DNA of 64,000 nt from Bacteroidia bacterium (lineage in GTDB: Bacteria > Bacteroidota > Bacteroidia > AKYH767-A > OLB10), in NCBI GenBank assembly GCA_016788065.1, contig JAEUTI010000009.1, positions 1 to 64,000 of the forward strand, read 5' to 3'. Each line of letters begins with the position of its first letter. Positions within the stretch are counted from its first letter, which is position 1. The translations under genes were made by a program, and so were the position numbers. Below are positions 8,552 to 18,450 of the stretch, piece after piece. The notes beneath the pieces were generated by a model. The model did not search any database. It was not told the origin of the DNA and saw nothing but the letters and a program-made list of their open reading frames with translations.

Positions 8552-10459
8552 TTATTCCGAAACGACAGCACCACCTTTGTAGAGTTGTTTACGATATTTC
8601 AAGGATGGTGAAATCACAAAAGGCCCTAAACCAAGTTTATCCCAAATTTCATCTATTCTTGATATTGTCTTTTCATCGGAAGCAAGAATATTAGGCCAGT
8701 CCCTTTCAAATCCATCATGCTCTTTTGTTTTGCGAGTACCATCAAATGCAATGTGGTTGACCCCGGTTCCGGTTTCATCTTTATAAACAAAATGATCACG
8801 TCTGGGATCCACATTATTAGCAAAACGCCATACGGCATCTGCAATGTCATCCACTTCCAGAGTGTGTTCCAGGAAAATTGCCACTTTTACTTTATTAAAA
8901 TTGGGGTTTTGAAAAATTTGTGCGCTTAAGTCGCGAATATGATTTCGTTTATTCTTCTCTACAGCAATAAATACCATCGAAATTCCTAATGAAAGTAAAC
9001 TGTCATTGATAGCTTTTATCTCCGGAAAAGAAGATTGAATTTGGGTCTTATCAATTCCGGAAGATGAAACAGCAAGGTAATTTGCTGCTGACTGAATTTC
9101 TTCAGGTAATTTTTTTGTAGCATCGAGGCCCATTTTTCCTCCAAAGGCCATTCTAGAACACGAATGATCTAATACATCTGTTGGACCCTGAGAGAATGTA
9201 AAATCACTGAATGGATCCGTGTTTTCTGAAATATATTTAGCTACTTCCAGTTGATTATGAATGTTAACATGTTCATCAACCACAATCATCATTTTAGTGA
9301 ACATCATTTGTCCGGCACCCCAAAGCGAATTCATTACTTTCAATGCCTGCCCCGGATATTCCTTTCTGATTTTTACAATCACCAGATTGTGAAATACTCC
9401 TTCAACGGGAAGTATCATGTCAATAATTTCGGGAACCATTGTCATTTTGATCGGAGCCAAAAAAATCCGTTCAGTAGCTTTACCTATCCAGGCATCTTCC
9501 TGTGGTGGTATTCCTACAATGGTTGCGGGATACACTGCATCTTTACGGTGTGTGATTGCCGTAATGTGAAATTTGGGATAGTAATCGGCAAGTGAATAAT
9601 AACCGGTATGATCTCCAAACGGACCTTCCAGAATAAAATCTTCCTCAGGATCAACATAACCTTCTATAATAATGTCAGCATCGGCAGGCACATACATATC
9701 CTGTGTTATGCATTTTACAAGTTCCACCCGCTTTTTACGGATAAAGCCGGCGAGCATAAACTCATCAACGCCATCCGGCAACGGAGCTGTGCCACAATAA
9801 GTATATGCAGGATCACCTCCCAATGAAATAACAACCGGCATTCTTTGTTTCAGCTTCTTGTATTCGTTAAAATGACGTGCCGAAACTTTATGCCTGTGCC
9901 AGTGCATTCCGGTTGTGACTTTATCGAATACCTGCATACGGTAAAGCCCTACATTGCGAATACCGGTTATTGGATCCTTAGTTTGAATCACCGGTAGCGT
10001 TATGAAAGGCCCTCCATCCTCCGGCCAGCAGGTAAGAACAGGAAATTTTGTGATATCAGGATCACTCATAATTACTTCCTGACAAGCTCCCTTTCCATTA
10101 ATTTGTTTAGGCATCCACGATGCAACTTCTCCCAATTGTGGAAGCAATTTTAATTTATCAAGGAAATTATTTTTAGGAGAAGTAAATGTTTTGAAAAGGG
10201 ATTCGATCTGAGCAGAAATATCATCAAGTTTTTCTACTCCAAGAGCCATTGCCATTCGTTTTTCGGTTCCCATTGAATTAATAAGCAACGGGAATTTATA
10301 TCCTGTATTTTCAAAGAGTAATGCTGGTCCGTATTGTTTGGAGATGCGATCAGTGATTTCGGTTATTTCCAGATGTGGATTAACATATTCCTGAATGCGT
10401 ACGAGTTCACCCGCCGACTCAAGAGTGTCTATGAAATGCTTTAAATTTTTATATGCCAC
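8552..10459 (-). CDS. UbiD-family (de)carboxylase, possibly for menaquinone synthesis
   Basis: This 635-residue UbiD-type enzyme uses prenylated FMN to decarboxylate aromatic or unsaturated acids. The start AYKNLKHFIDTLESAGELVRI is typical. The family region around VFDKVTTGMHWHRHK and the active-site Glu motif EGPFGDHTGYYS are present. At 635 residues it is longer than E. coli UbiD (about 500), like the long menaquinone-associated members annotated in Bacteroidota. No ubiX or other quinone gene is in the window, so the substrate is inferred. It appears monocistronic; I see no clear promoter at 10460-10600. Confidence 0.88.
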   Translation of the reverse strand: MAYKNLKHFIDTLESAGELVRIQEYVNPHLEITEITDRISKQYGPALLFENTGYKFPLLINSMGTEKRMAMALGVEKLDDISAQIESLFKTFTSPKNNFLDKLKLLPQLGEVASWMPKQINGKGACQEVIMSDPDITKFPVLTCWPEDGGPFITLPVIQTKDPITGIRNVGLYRMQVFDKVTTGMHWHRHKVSARHFNEYKKLKQRMPVVISLGGDPAYTYCGTAPLPDGVDEFMLAGFIRKKRVELVKCITQDMYVPADADIIIEGYVDPEEDFILEGPFGDHTGYYSLADYYPKFHITAITHRKDAVYPATIVGIPPQEDAWIGKATERIFLAPIKMTMVPEIIDMILPVEGVFHNLVIVKIRKEYPGQALKVMNSLWGAGQMMFTKMMIVVDEHVNIHNQLEVAKYISENTDPFSDFTFSQGPTDVLDHSCSRMAFGGKMGLDATKKLPEEIQSAANYLAVSSSGIDKTQIQSSFPEIKAINDSLLSLGISMVFIAVEKNKRNHIRDLSAQIFQNPNFNKVKVAIFLEHTLEVDDIADAVWRFANNVDPRRDHFVYKDETGTGVNHIAFDGTRKTKEHDGFERDWPNILASDEKTISRIDEIWDKLGLGPFVISPSLKYRKQLYKGGAVVSE

Positions 10460-10603
10460 GTTTTATTTATTTGTTTCTATCTAACAAAGAAGAATCACTA
10501 TTGGTTTATTTTAATGCCAGAACTCTGAAGGAAATAATTGAATGTTGAGCATGTCATGGAAAAATCAATTAAGTAAACCGGTTAGAATAAACCAGGTAAC
10601 AAA

Positions 10604-10626
10604 AAAGGCAGGAATTTCCTGCCTTT
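10604..10626 (-). terminator. Rho-independent terminator of the citrate synthase gene
   Basis: A 10-bp inverted repeat (AAAGGCAGGA and its complement) with a 3-base loop lies just below the citrate synthase stop. A T-run follows on the minus strand (A-run at 10601-10606 of the plus strand). Confidence 0.85.
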
Positions 10627-10630
10627 CGTT

Positions 10631-11953
10631 TTATGCTTTTGTTTCAGATGTCTCTTTTTTAATCTTATTCAGAATCCATTCAGTAGTCACCGATCCGGGT
10701 CGTTCGATTGGAACACCTAGTGCACGATCCCACAGCAAGGAAGTTAATACTCCGATTGCACGTGACACCCCAAACAGAACAGTATAAAAGTCATATTCTG
10801 TCAAACCATAATGGATCAGCAAAATCCCTGAATGTGCATCCACATTAGGCCATGGGTTTTTAATCTTGCCGGTACTTTTCAGAATCTCCGGAGTCACTTC
10901 GTACAACAGTTGTACTATTTTGAAAAGTTCGTCATCAGCCATATTTGCTTTTGCAAACTCTTGTTGGGCCGTATATCGTGGATCTGTTTTTCTTAGAACA
11001 GCATGACCATATCCGGGAATCACCCGTCCTTCAGCTAAAGTTTTCTTAATGAATTCTGCAATTTGGTCTTTAGTTGGTACCCCATTAAATTCTTCACGTA
11101 AATCGAGAATCCATCTGGCAACTTCCTGTGCTGCCAATCCATGAAGTGGACCGGCAAGACCGTTCATTCCCGCAGCAAGTGAAAGATAAGCATCGCTTAA
11201 TGCTGAACCAACCAGATGTGTTGTGTGCGCTGAAACGTTTCCACCTTCATGGTCGACATGTATGGTGAGATATAATCGCATCAGTTTACGGAAATCGAGT
11301 GCATCATAGCCAAGCATATGTGCAAAGTTGCCTGCCCAATCTAATTTCGGATTAGGTTCAATATGAATTCCGTCTTTGTAGGTTTTTCTGTAGATGTATG
11401 CAGCAATTCTGGGCAGTCGGGCAATCAGGTTCATGATGTCCTCGTACATTGGGTCCCAGTATTCTTTTTTATTCATACCCTCACGATACTTCTGAGCAAA
11501 AACTGATTCGGTTTGCAATGCCATTATAGCCATGCTGAACTGAGTCATTGGATGTGTTTTTGCTGGAAGCATATCCAACATATCGAAAACGTGCTTGGGT
11601 ACGTTCGCACGTTTCATCCATTCGTTATTTACATTGATGACCTCTTCAAGAGTCGGTATTTCTCCGGTGAGCAGTAAATAGAATATTCCTTCAGGTAATG
11701 GTTCTGGTCCCTCTTTTGATACAGGAAGTTTCTCTCTTAATTCCGGAATTGAGTAACCGCGAAAACGGATACCTTCTTCAGCATCCAGTTTGGATGTTTC
11801 CGTGATCATTCCGATCATACCTTTCATACCGGAATAAACCTGTTCAATGGTATATTGACCAAGTACGATTTCCCCGTGTTCCTTCACCAGTTTTCTGGTT
11901 TGCTCGGCCATCGGCATGGCTTTCGAAGCAAATTTGTCTTTTAATTTGTCCAT
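10631..11953 (-). CDS. gltA: Citrate synthase, mitochondrial (eukaryote-like) type
   Basis: Citrate synthase condenses acetyl-CoA and oxaloacetate in the TCA cycle. The 440-residue sequence follows the mitochondrial enzyme closely: GMKGMIGMITETSKLD, GIRFRGYSIPE, DHEGGNVSAHTTHLVG, and the catalytic residues in NGLAGPLHGLA (His), PGYGHAVLRKTDPRYT (His) and NVDAHSG (Asp). It lacks the N-terminal layout of the usual bacterial type II GltA. Such genes are known from some deltaproteobacteria and Bacteroidota. A candidate promoter lies at 12010-12017 and a terminator directly downstream, so it is probably a single-gene unit. Confidence 0.95.
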   Translation of the reverse strand: MDKLKDKFASKAMPMAEQTRKLVKEHGEIVLGQYTIEQVYSGMKGMIGMITETSKLDAEEGIRFRGYSIPELREKLPVSKEGPEPLPEGIFYLLLTGEIPTLEEVINVNNEWMKRANVPKHVFDMLDMLPAKTHPMTQFSMAIMALQTESVFAQKYREGMNKKEYWDPMYEDIMNLIARLPRIAAYIYRKTYKDGIHIEPNPKLDWAGNFAHMLGYDALDFRKLMRLYLTIHVDHEGGNVSAHTTHLVGSALSDAYLSLAAGMNGLAGPLHGLAAQEVARWILDLREEFNGVPTKDQIAEFIKKTLAEGRVIPGYGHAVLRKTDPRYTAQQEFAKANMADDELFKIVQLLYEVTPEILKSTGKIKNPWPNVDAHSGILLIHYGLTEYDFYTVLFGVSRAIGVLTSLLWDRALGVPIERPGSVTTEWILNKIKKETSETKA

Positions 11954-12009
11954 TTTATACTAATCGGCACTGAAAATTGATTTTCTTTATGCTGTCACTT
12001 ATTAGCTTG

Positions 12010-12017
12010 CGAAATTA
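12010..12017 (-). promoter_or_regulatory. Candidate -7 element of citrate synthase (TAnnTTCG variant)
   Basis: TAATTTCG on the minus strand differs from TAnnTTTG at one base and lies 57 bp upstream of the start. The same octamer precedes two other metabolic genes in the window (55542, 62990). Confidence 0.4.
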
Positions 12018-12076
12018 CAATCCATGAAGGCAAAATGCAAATGAATATCAATTAAACTTTTGCACTTTTCGAATTG

Positions 12077-12391
12077 TTAATACCCTTTAATCGGAGCTGG
12101 TTTCGACCGCTTTTGTTTGAATTTTTCGTCTTTAATGTCGAGTTGAACTATCATTACTATCAAACTCACAACAAAGCCAATAATGATTAAAGTCCAGAAA
12201 ACCCGCTCAGCTACCTTGCTGAATTTCTTTTTGGCACTCGGCTTTTTCTTGATTCGAATCCGCTTTCTGATTTTGATGCGCCGCCGCTTTCGCCCTGGCA
12301 CATTACCGGATGATTCATCAATAATTTCCGGTTCCTGGTTTTTACCGGATTCTTCTTCCGGAATATCAGGATTGTTTTTATCTGAGGACAT
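12077..12391 (-). CDS. Small basic single-pass membrane protein, unknown function
   Basis: This 104-residue protein has an acidic N-terminus (about 1-30), a strongly basic stretch (RKRRRIKIRKRIRIKKK, about 34-50) and one membrane helix (about 65-88, WTLIIIGFVVSLIVMIV). A short basic tail follows. It starts 3 bp after the enolase stop, so it is very probably translated from the eno transcript. Topology and charge would allow membrane anchoring of RNA or DNA, but nothing shows this. No family recognised. Confidence 0.75.
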   Translation of the reverse strand: MSSDKNNPDIPEEESGKNQEPEIIDESSGNVPGRKRRRIKIRKRIRIKKKPSAKKKFSKVAERVFWTLIIIGFVVSLIVMIVQLDIKDEKFKQKRSKPAPIKGY

Positions 12392-12394
12392 GGC

Positions 12395-13693
<1,299 letters not shown>

Positions 13694-13743
13694 TTATTGT
13701 ATTGAAAATTAACGTTTTATAAATTCAACTGGATTGTAGGCAA

Positions 13744-13751
13744 CAAATTTA
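13744..13751 (-). promoter_or_regulatory. -7 element of eno
   Basis: TAAATTTG on the minus strand matches TAnnTTTG exactly. The predicted leader is about 50 bases. Confidence 0.55.
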
Positions 13752-13806
13752 TAACATTGAGGGCTAATAGCATACTAGCATTCATGTTTTCTTCACCTGA
13801 AATTTC

Positions 13807-13814
13807 TAATTTTG
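13807..13814 (+). promoter_or_regulatory. -7 element of the metal-related cluster
   Basis: TAATTTTG matches TAnnTTTG exactly, 49 bp upstream of the chosen start at 13863, and diverges from the eno promoter. Confidence 0.5.
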
Positions 13815-13862
13815 CGTAAATCCTGAAAAATCAACCCTATTAATTCATTGAAACTTCCAAAT

Positions 13863-14261
13863 ATGTCCCGACGATTTCTTTCGGCATTGCTTGTTTTGGT
13901 AATTCTGGTTTCATCCGTTGGAGTTGCTCAGGTTACTCACATTTGCAATATGGCTCTTGCCGGAATGGAAAAAGCGCCATGTGAGGACGAATCATCAGAC
14001 CTGCATTCTTGCTGTTCAACTGACCAAGCTGCGGATGAATCATGTTGCAGCAATAAAATCGCTGTTTTTAAGTCTGAAATTACTTCTACAACACAACCGG
14101 TTTTGACCGCACCTATACCGGCAATTTTGGCTTTACTTGAACTTTTTCAGTTCTATCCTGAAACCAGTATTTCGTTTGAATGCAATCGTGTTCCTGATAT
14201 CTACGCTTTCGGGTCATATTCCCAACCCATTTTTATTGAATTTCGAAGTTTGTTGATTTGA
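13863..14261 (+). CDS. Exported Cys/His protein of the HYC_CC_PP type
   Basis: The ATG at 13863 is preferred to the upstream TTG at 13848 because it directly begins a signal-like segment (MSRRFLSALLVLVILVSS). The 132-residue product then has HIC, a Cys in the acidic stretch, two CC pairs (HSCCS and ESCCS) and a P-rich middle (TAPIPA). This resembles the HYC_CC_PP family found beside TonB receptors in Bacteroidota. The Cys/His pattern suggests metal binding, probably copper by context. It is followed 71 bp later by a TonB receptor, likely in one unit. Confidence 0.72.
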   Translation: MSRRFLSALLVLVILVSSVGVAQVTHICNMALAGMEKAPCEDESSDLHSCCSTDQAADESCCSNKIAVFKSEITSTTQPVLTAPIPAILALLELFQFYPETSISFECNRVPDIYAFGSYSQPIFIEFRSLLI

Positions 14262-14332
14262 GCTTGTTTTAAACCAATTCTCTGCCGGTGTACAACCTGG
14301 TGTGATTTTTTTACGTTTAAAACTAAGAGTTC

Positions 14333-16603
14333 ATGAAAAAAATAAGATTATTTTTATACTTACTGTGTGGTTTCTTTCCAGGAATCTTTAATACGGTTCT
14401 TGCCCAAACCACAACAATAAAAGGTTCTGTATTTGAACAGGCCGATGCAAAAAGTGACAGGATCCCACTCCCTGGAGCCACCATTGTAATAAGTGGTTCA
14501 GGAACCGGTACAGTTACGGGTGCCGAAGGGAATTTTGAATTAACGGTTTCTCAAAGTTACCCTGTAAATATAATTGTCAGTTACATCGGATACAAAACGG
14601 ATACGATCGTTATTGAAAACTCGAATCCGGTCAAAATATTTTTGGCAAGATCGGTTGAACTTAATGAGGTAACTATTGAAGGGCGACAGGATGCAACCAT
14701 GATTTCCACTATTATGCCTTTAAATGTGGAGCAGGTGACTCAAAAAGAGCTCCTGAAAGCTGCCTGCTGCAATCTCTCAGAATCATTTGAAACCAATGCT
14801 TCTGTCAATGTTGCATATTCGGATGCTGTGACAGGTGCAAAGGAAATTCAAATGTTAGGACTTTCAGGGATTTATTCCCAGATAATGACAGAAAATATTC
14901 CCGCTGTCAGAGGGCTTTCTGCAGCCTATGGTTTAGGATATATTCCAGGACCATGGATGGAATCAATTCAAATTACCAAAGGCAGCGGCTCTGTGGCAAA
15001 TGGATATGAATCGGCAACAGGTCTAATCAATGTGGAATTTCTAAAACCCGACAAAGCCGATAAATTTTATCTGAATCTGTATGGTGCCAGTTCTGGTAAC
15101 ATAGAATTGAATGCTTATCAAACAATGAAGGTTAACGACAACCTGAATACCATGATTATGTTGCATGGTGAAAATATGCAAACCAAATGGGATCATCAGG
15201 ATGATGGGTTTTTGGATATGCCACTGGTTTCCCAGGGGAATATATTAAACAGATGGTCCTATTATGATGGTAAAAAATATGAAGCGCAATTTGGGGTAAA
15301 AGGAATCATTGAAAAAAGAAGAGGAGGGCAGCTGAATTATGATTTTAAAGATTTCGCTGATACCACCTCCGGTTATGGGGTCCAGATTGAGACCAAAAGA
15401 ATTGAGGTTTTCTCAAAAAACGGATTGGTTTTTCCTGCTACTCCCTGGAAATCGGCAGGACTGATTCTTTCCGGTACATTTCATGATCAGCAATCTTATT
15501 TTGGTCTCAAATCGTACGATGCACAACAGCTGGGATTTTATGGATCCCTGATTTATATGTCGATTTTCGGCACTACCGACCACAAATGGAAAGCCGGACT
15601 TGATCTTAGATTCGATGATTATGAAGAAACTTTTTTGGATTTCCCCTACAATCATTCAGAAACAGTGCCGGGAGCATATTTTGAGTATACCTGGAATAGA
15701 AAAGATAAGTTGGGGGTGGTTGCCGGCTCAAGAATCGATTATCACAGTGACCATGGTTGGTTTTATACACCACGCCTGCATGTCAAATATAACTTTACAC
15801 AGAATATAATCTGGAGAGCATCTGCAGGCAGGAATTTCCGGACAGCAAATATTTTTTCCGATAATATCGCTTTAATGGCTACAGCCCGCGACTGGTTTGT
15901 AATGGAGCAATTAGAACCCGAAATTGCCTGGAACTATGGTACCAATGTAACTGCTAAATTTCAATTGTTCTACCGGTCAGGTTCCCTGAGTGCCGATTAC
16001 TATATTACCGATTTCCAGAATCAGGTTATTGTTGATACATATTCTTCAGAAGATTTTATTTACTTCTATAATCTTAAGGGTGAATCAACGTCGCGGAGTT
16101 TTCAGGTAGCTTTAAATTACGAACTGTTTAAAAGATTCGACCTGAGACTTGCATTCAAAAATGACGATGTTGTAGCTGATTTTAATGGTATTGCCACACA
16201 AAAACCTCTCGTTGCAGCAAATAAAGCACTTGCAAATGTAGCTTATGAAACAAAAAATGCCCTTTGGAAATTTGATTTAACCATGCATTATACCGGCGAA
16301 TCACAATTAAATAATGCCTCCGAATTGCATGGTTCATCGCATCAGGGACATTCTGATTCACAAGTAAAGGGAAGCAAATCACCCGAGTTCGTCACTTTCA
16401 ACACTCAAATTACCCGTAACTTTAAAAACTGGGAGGTATATGCCGGCTGTGAAAATGTTTCAGATTTCAGACAGGAAATGCCTGTGATCGGAGCTGAAAA
16501 TCCCTTCGGAAGTGAATTTGATGCTACTAACATTTGGGGGCCAATTATGGGAAGAAAAATATATTTGGGCTTCAGGTATAGTATTAAACAAAAGAAATCC
16601 TAA
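14333..16603 (+). CDS. TonB-dependent outer-membrane receptor
   Basis: The protein has 756 residues with a signal peptide (1-24), a carboxypeptidase-like beta-sandwich domain (about 28-105, PGATIVISGSGTGTVTGAEG), a plug domain (about 115-235) and a beta-barrel to the C-terminus. The plug holds an unusual ACC pair (LLKAACCNLSESFE) that is common in receptors next to HMA or copper proteins. Neighbours are a Cys/His exported protein upstream and an HMA protein downstream, so a metal ion or metallophore is the likeliest substrate (inference). A His-rich stretch (HGSSHQGHSD) lies near the C-terminus. Confidence 0.92.
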   Translation: MKKIRLFLYLLCGFFPGIFNTVLAQTTTIKGSVFEQADAKSDRIPLPGATIVISGSGTGTVTGAEGNFELTVSQSYPVNIIVSYIGYKTDTIVIENSNPVKIFLARSVELNEVTIEGRQDATMISTIMPLNVEQVTQKELLKAACCNLSESFETNASVNVAYSDAVTGAKEIQMLGLSGIYSQIMTENIPAVRGLSAAYGLGYIPGPWMESIQITKGSGSVANGYESATGLINVEFLKPDKADKFYLNLYGASSGNIELNAYQTMKVNDNLNTMIMLHGENMQTKWDHQDDGFLDMPLVSQGNILNRWSYYDGKKYEAQFGVKGIIEKRRGGQLNYDFKDFADTTSGYGVQIETKRIEVFSKNGLVFPATPWKSAGLILSGTFHDQQSYFGLKSYDAQQLGFYGSLIYMSIFGTTDHKWKAGLDLRFDDYEETFLDFPYNHSETVPGAYFEYTWNRKDKLGVVAGSRIDYHSDHGWFYTPRLHVKYNFTQNIIWRASAGRNFRTANIFSDNIALMATARDWFVMEQLEPEIAWNYGTNVTAKFQLFYRSGSLSADYYITDFQNQVIVDTYSSEDFIYFYNLKGESTSRSFQVALNYELFKRFDLRLAFKNDDVVADFNGIATQKPLVAANKALANVAYETKNALWKFDLTMHYTGESQLNNASELHGSSHQGHSDSQVKGSKSPEFVTFNTQITRNFKNWEVYAGCENVSDFRQEMPVIGAENPFGSEFDATNIWGPIMGRKIYLGFRYSIKQKKS

Positions 16604-16700
16604 ATTTGTTAACTGTGTTGATGAATTCAACACAAAACAAACAAATAAATAACGTCTAATCAAAGCCTAATTGATCAATAAAAATTTAAACAACACTAAA

Positions 16701-17045
16701 ATGAAATATTTATCCATACTTATTACTGCATTAATTTTTGCAGTTGTAACACCTCAAAAAGCAGCTGCTCAATCTGAAGAAATTTATATTCAAACAACAG
16801 CTCAATGTCAGGAATGTAAAGATATTATCGAGAAAGCACTCATCAACGAAAAAGGTGTTCGTTTTGCTGAATTGGATATTAAAACCAAAAAAGCAAAGGT
16901 AATTTACAATCCAAAGAAAACTACACCGGAACAATTACGCGTAGTTATTTCTAAAGTTGGATATGATGCCGACGAAATTCCTGCTGATCCGGAAGCGGTT
17001 AAAAGATTAAGTCCTTGTTGTACAAAGGACGGACATAAAATGTGA
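16701..17045 (+). CDS. Exported heavy-metal-associated (HMA) domain protein
   Basis: The ATG at 16701 is chosen because it starts a good signal peptide (MKYLSILITALIFAVV...AAAQS); the reading frame is open further upstream from 16671. The 114-residue product is one ferredoxin-like HMA domain with the metal motif CQEC in TTAQCQECKDIIEKAL, in place of MTC..C. A CC pair lies near the C-terminus (SPCCTKDGH). The mature protein should be periplasmic, a possible copper carrier. It lies 97 bp after the TonB receptor. Confidence 0.85.
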   Translation: MKYLSILITALIFAVVTPQKAAAQSEEIYIQTTAQCQECKDIIEKALINEKGVRFAELDIKTKKAKVIYNPKKTTPEQLRVVISKVGYDADEIPADPEAVKRLSPCCTKDGHKM

Positions 17046-17058
17046 TTCAAACAGAATA

Positions 17059-18450
17059 TCAGGTTCCCGGAATCGTAGGCTGTGGCGGAGTTACCGGTTT
17101 TGGATTTCTTCCAAAAACAAAGTTAATTCCTGCTCGGAATCCTGTATTAAAGGAGTTCTTCCAGTTGAACAATCCGGGAACATTATCACTCACAAAGTAA
17201 ACCTGATCGTTTTTAAAATTAAGTACTATACCCGCACCCATAGTTGCAGGTGTCTGATTTATTTTATTCAACGCTATGGTATAATTCAGCCAGCTTTTAG
17301 TAGCACCCGTGAAACTCAACTGATAGTCAGTGTAACTTCCCGATGATTGCTTTTTGTTTCTGATCATTACACCAATCTTATAGTTAGAAGCTACATAGTA
17401 ACTGGCATTTAAAAGTATCTGGCGAGGAAGGACGGTTTTGTAGGATTCATGACTGGTTTGAACATCAAAAGTAGTGTAAATCGAATCTGCAAGATTTTCC
17501 AGGTATTCCTGTGCGGTAGTTGAATCATTATTGATGAATTCGTCGATATCTATTCCCTGATAAATAAATTCCCCATTCGCAGTGTTCGTACTGTAATTGG
17601 TTATATTTGATCGCCATTTTATACTTCCTAAATCAAGTACTGAAAGTCCGATTTCCAAATTGTTAAGAGGACGGTAAATTAAACCTATATCGGCACCAAA
17701 TCCATTGTTACTTTTTCCCAATGCATAATTAGCAAAAGAAAAATCCTTAAATGCTGTTGTATCTATACCAGATGTATATACCGCGAGATCTGAATTTGCA
17801 GTAATGGTAAAGTCTTGTGGATCGGTATATATAGTCACACCTGTTCCTCTGCTATGGATGTTCTCCATCCCATACAAATATTTTAGTTTAATACCACCCC
17901 TGAGGTTTCGTGCAATAGGTCGTGCCCAGTTTAAAGCATATTCTCTATAGTGGCTGCTTTCAATTTCCGGATTCAGATGTTGAAGTGTTCCTAAAGTTCC
18001 CGCATTCCCATAATACAGGAATTCGATCAGCGCTTTTGAATATTCAAAATTTACATTTGCCCGTTCTCTGATACTCAAATTGAAGTAATTACTTCCGGCT
18101 CTCACTCCAAATGAAAACCAATCCATTTCAAGATCAAATAGTATTCGGTTTCTTGTCTGCATCTGGTTTATTGCACTTGTTGCATCAAGATAGAGTGAAT
18201 CGTTTGACCTGCGTTTAATTAAATCATTGTATCGAAATCCATTATTTGAGAAGTTGAAGCCAAATCCGGAAAAAAATGGAATCCCAACATTAACTGTCCC
18301 GTGAGGTACAAAGGCGGGATTGAAATTCCCGCGTTGTGGCAAATGCTGCAAATTGGCAGCAGTAAGCTGCTGGGCTGATATTTTGATGTTTCCTGCAAAG
18401 CAAATGACAACAACCATCAAAAGGAATTTCATATTTATATTTGTCATCAT
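17059..18450 (-). CDS. DUF5723-like outer-membrane protein
   Basis: This 463-residue protein has a signal peptide ending near residue 26 and a start (LPQRGNFNPAFVPHGTVNVG) typical of DUF5723 outer-membrane proteins of Bacteroidota. The rest alternates short beta strands and ends with VNFVFGRN plus a Pro-rich tail. Function unknown; some members are linked to cell surface assembly. Its start overlaps the stop of the 552-residue lipoprotein gene by 4 bases, so the two are translationally coupled. It converges on the HMA gene. Confidence 0.8.
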   Translation of the reverse strand: MMTNINMKFLLMVVVICFAGNIKISAQQLTAANLQHLPQRGNFNPAFVPHGTVNVGIPFFSGFGFNFSNNGFRYNDLIKRRSNDSLYLDATSAINQMQTRNRILFDLEMDWFSFGVRAGSNYFNLSIRERANVNFEYSKALIEFLYYGNAGTLGTLQHLNPEIESSHYREYALNWARPIARNLRGGIKLKYLYGMENIHSRGTGVTIYTDPQDFTITANSDLAVYTSGIDTTAFKDFSFANYALGKSNNGFGADIGLIYRPLNNLEIGLSVLDLGSIKWRSNITNYSTNTANGEFIYQGIDIDEFINNDSTTAQEYLENLADSIYTTFDVQTSHESYKTVLPRQILLNASYYVASNYKIGVMIRNKKQSSGSYTDYQLSFTGATKSWLNYTIALNKINQTPATMGAGIVLNFKNDQVYFVSDNVPGLFNWKNSFNTGFRAGINFVFGRNPKPVTPPQPTIPGT

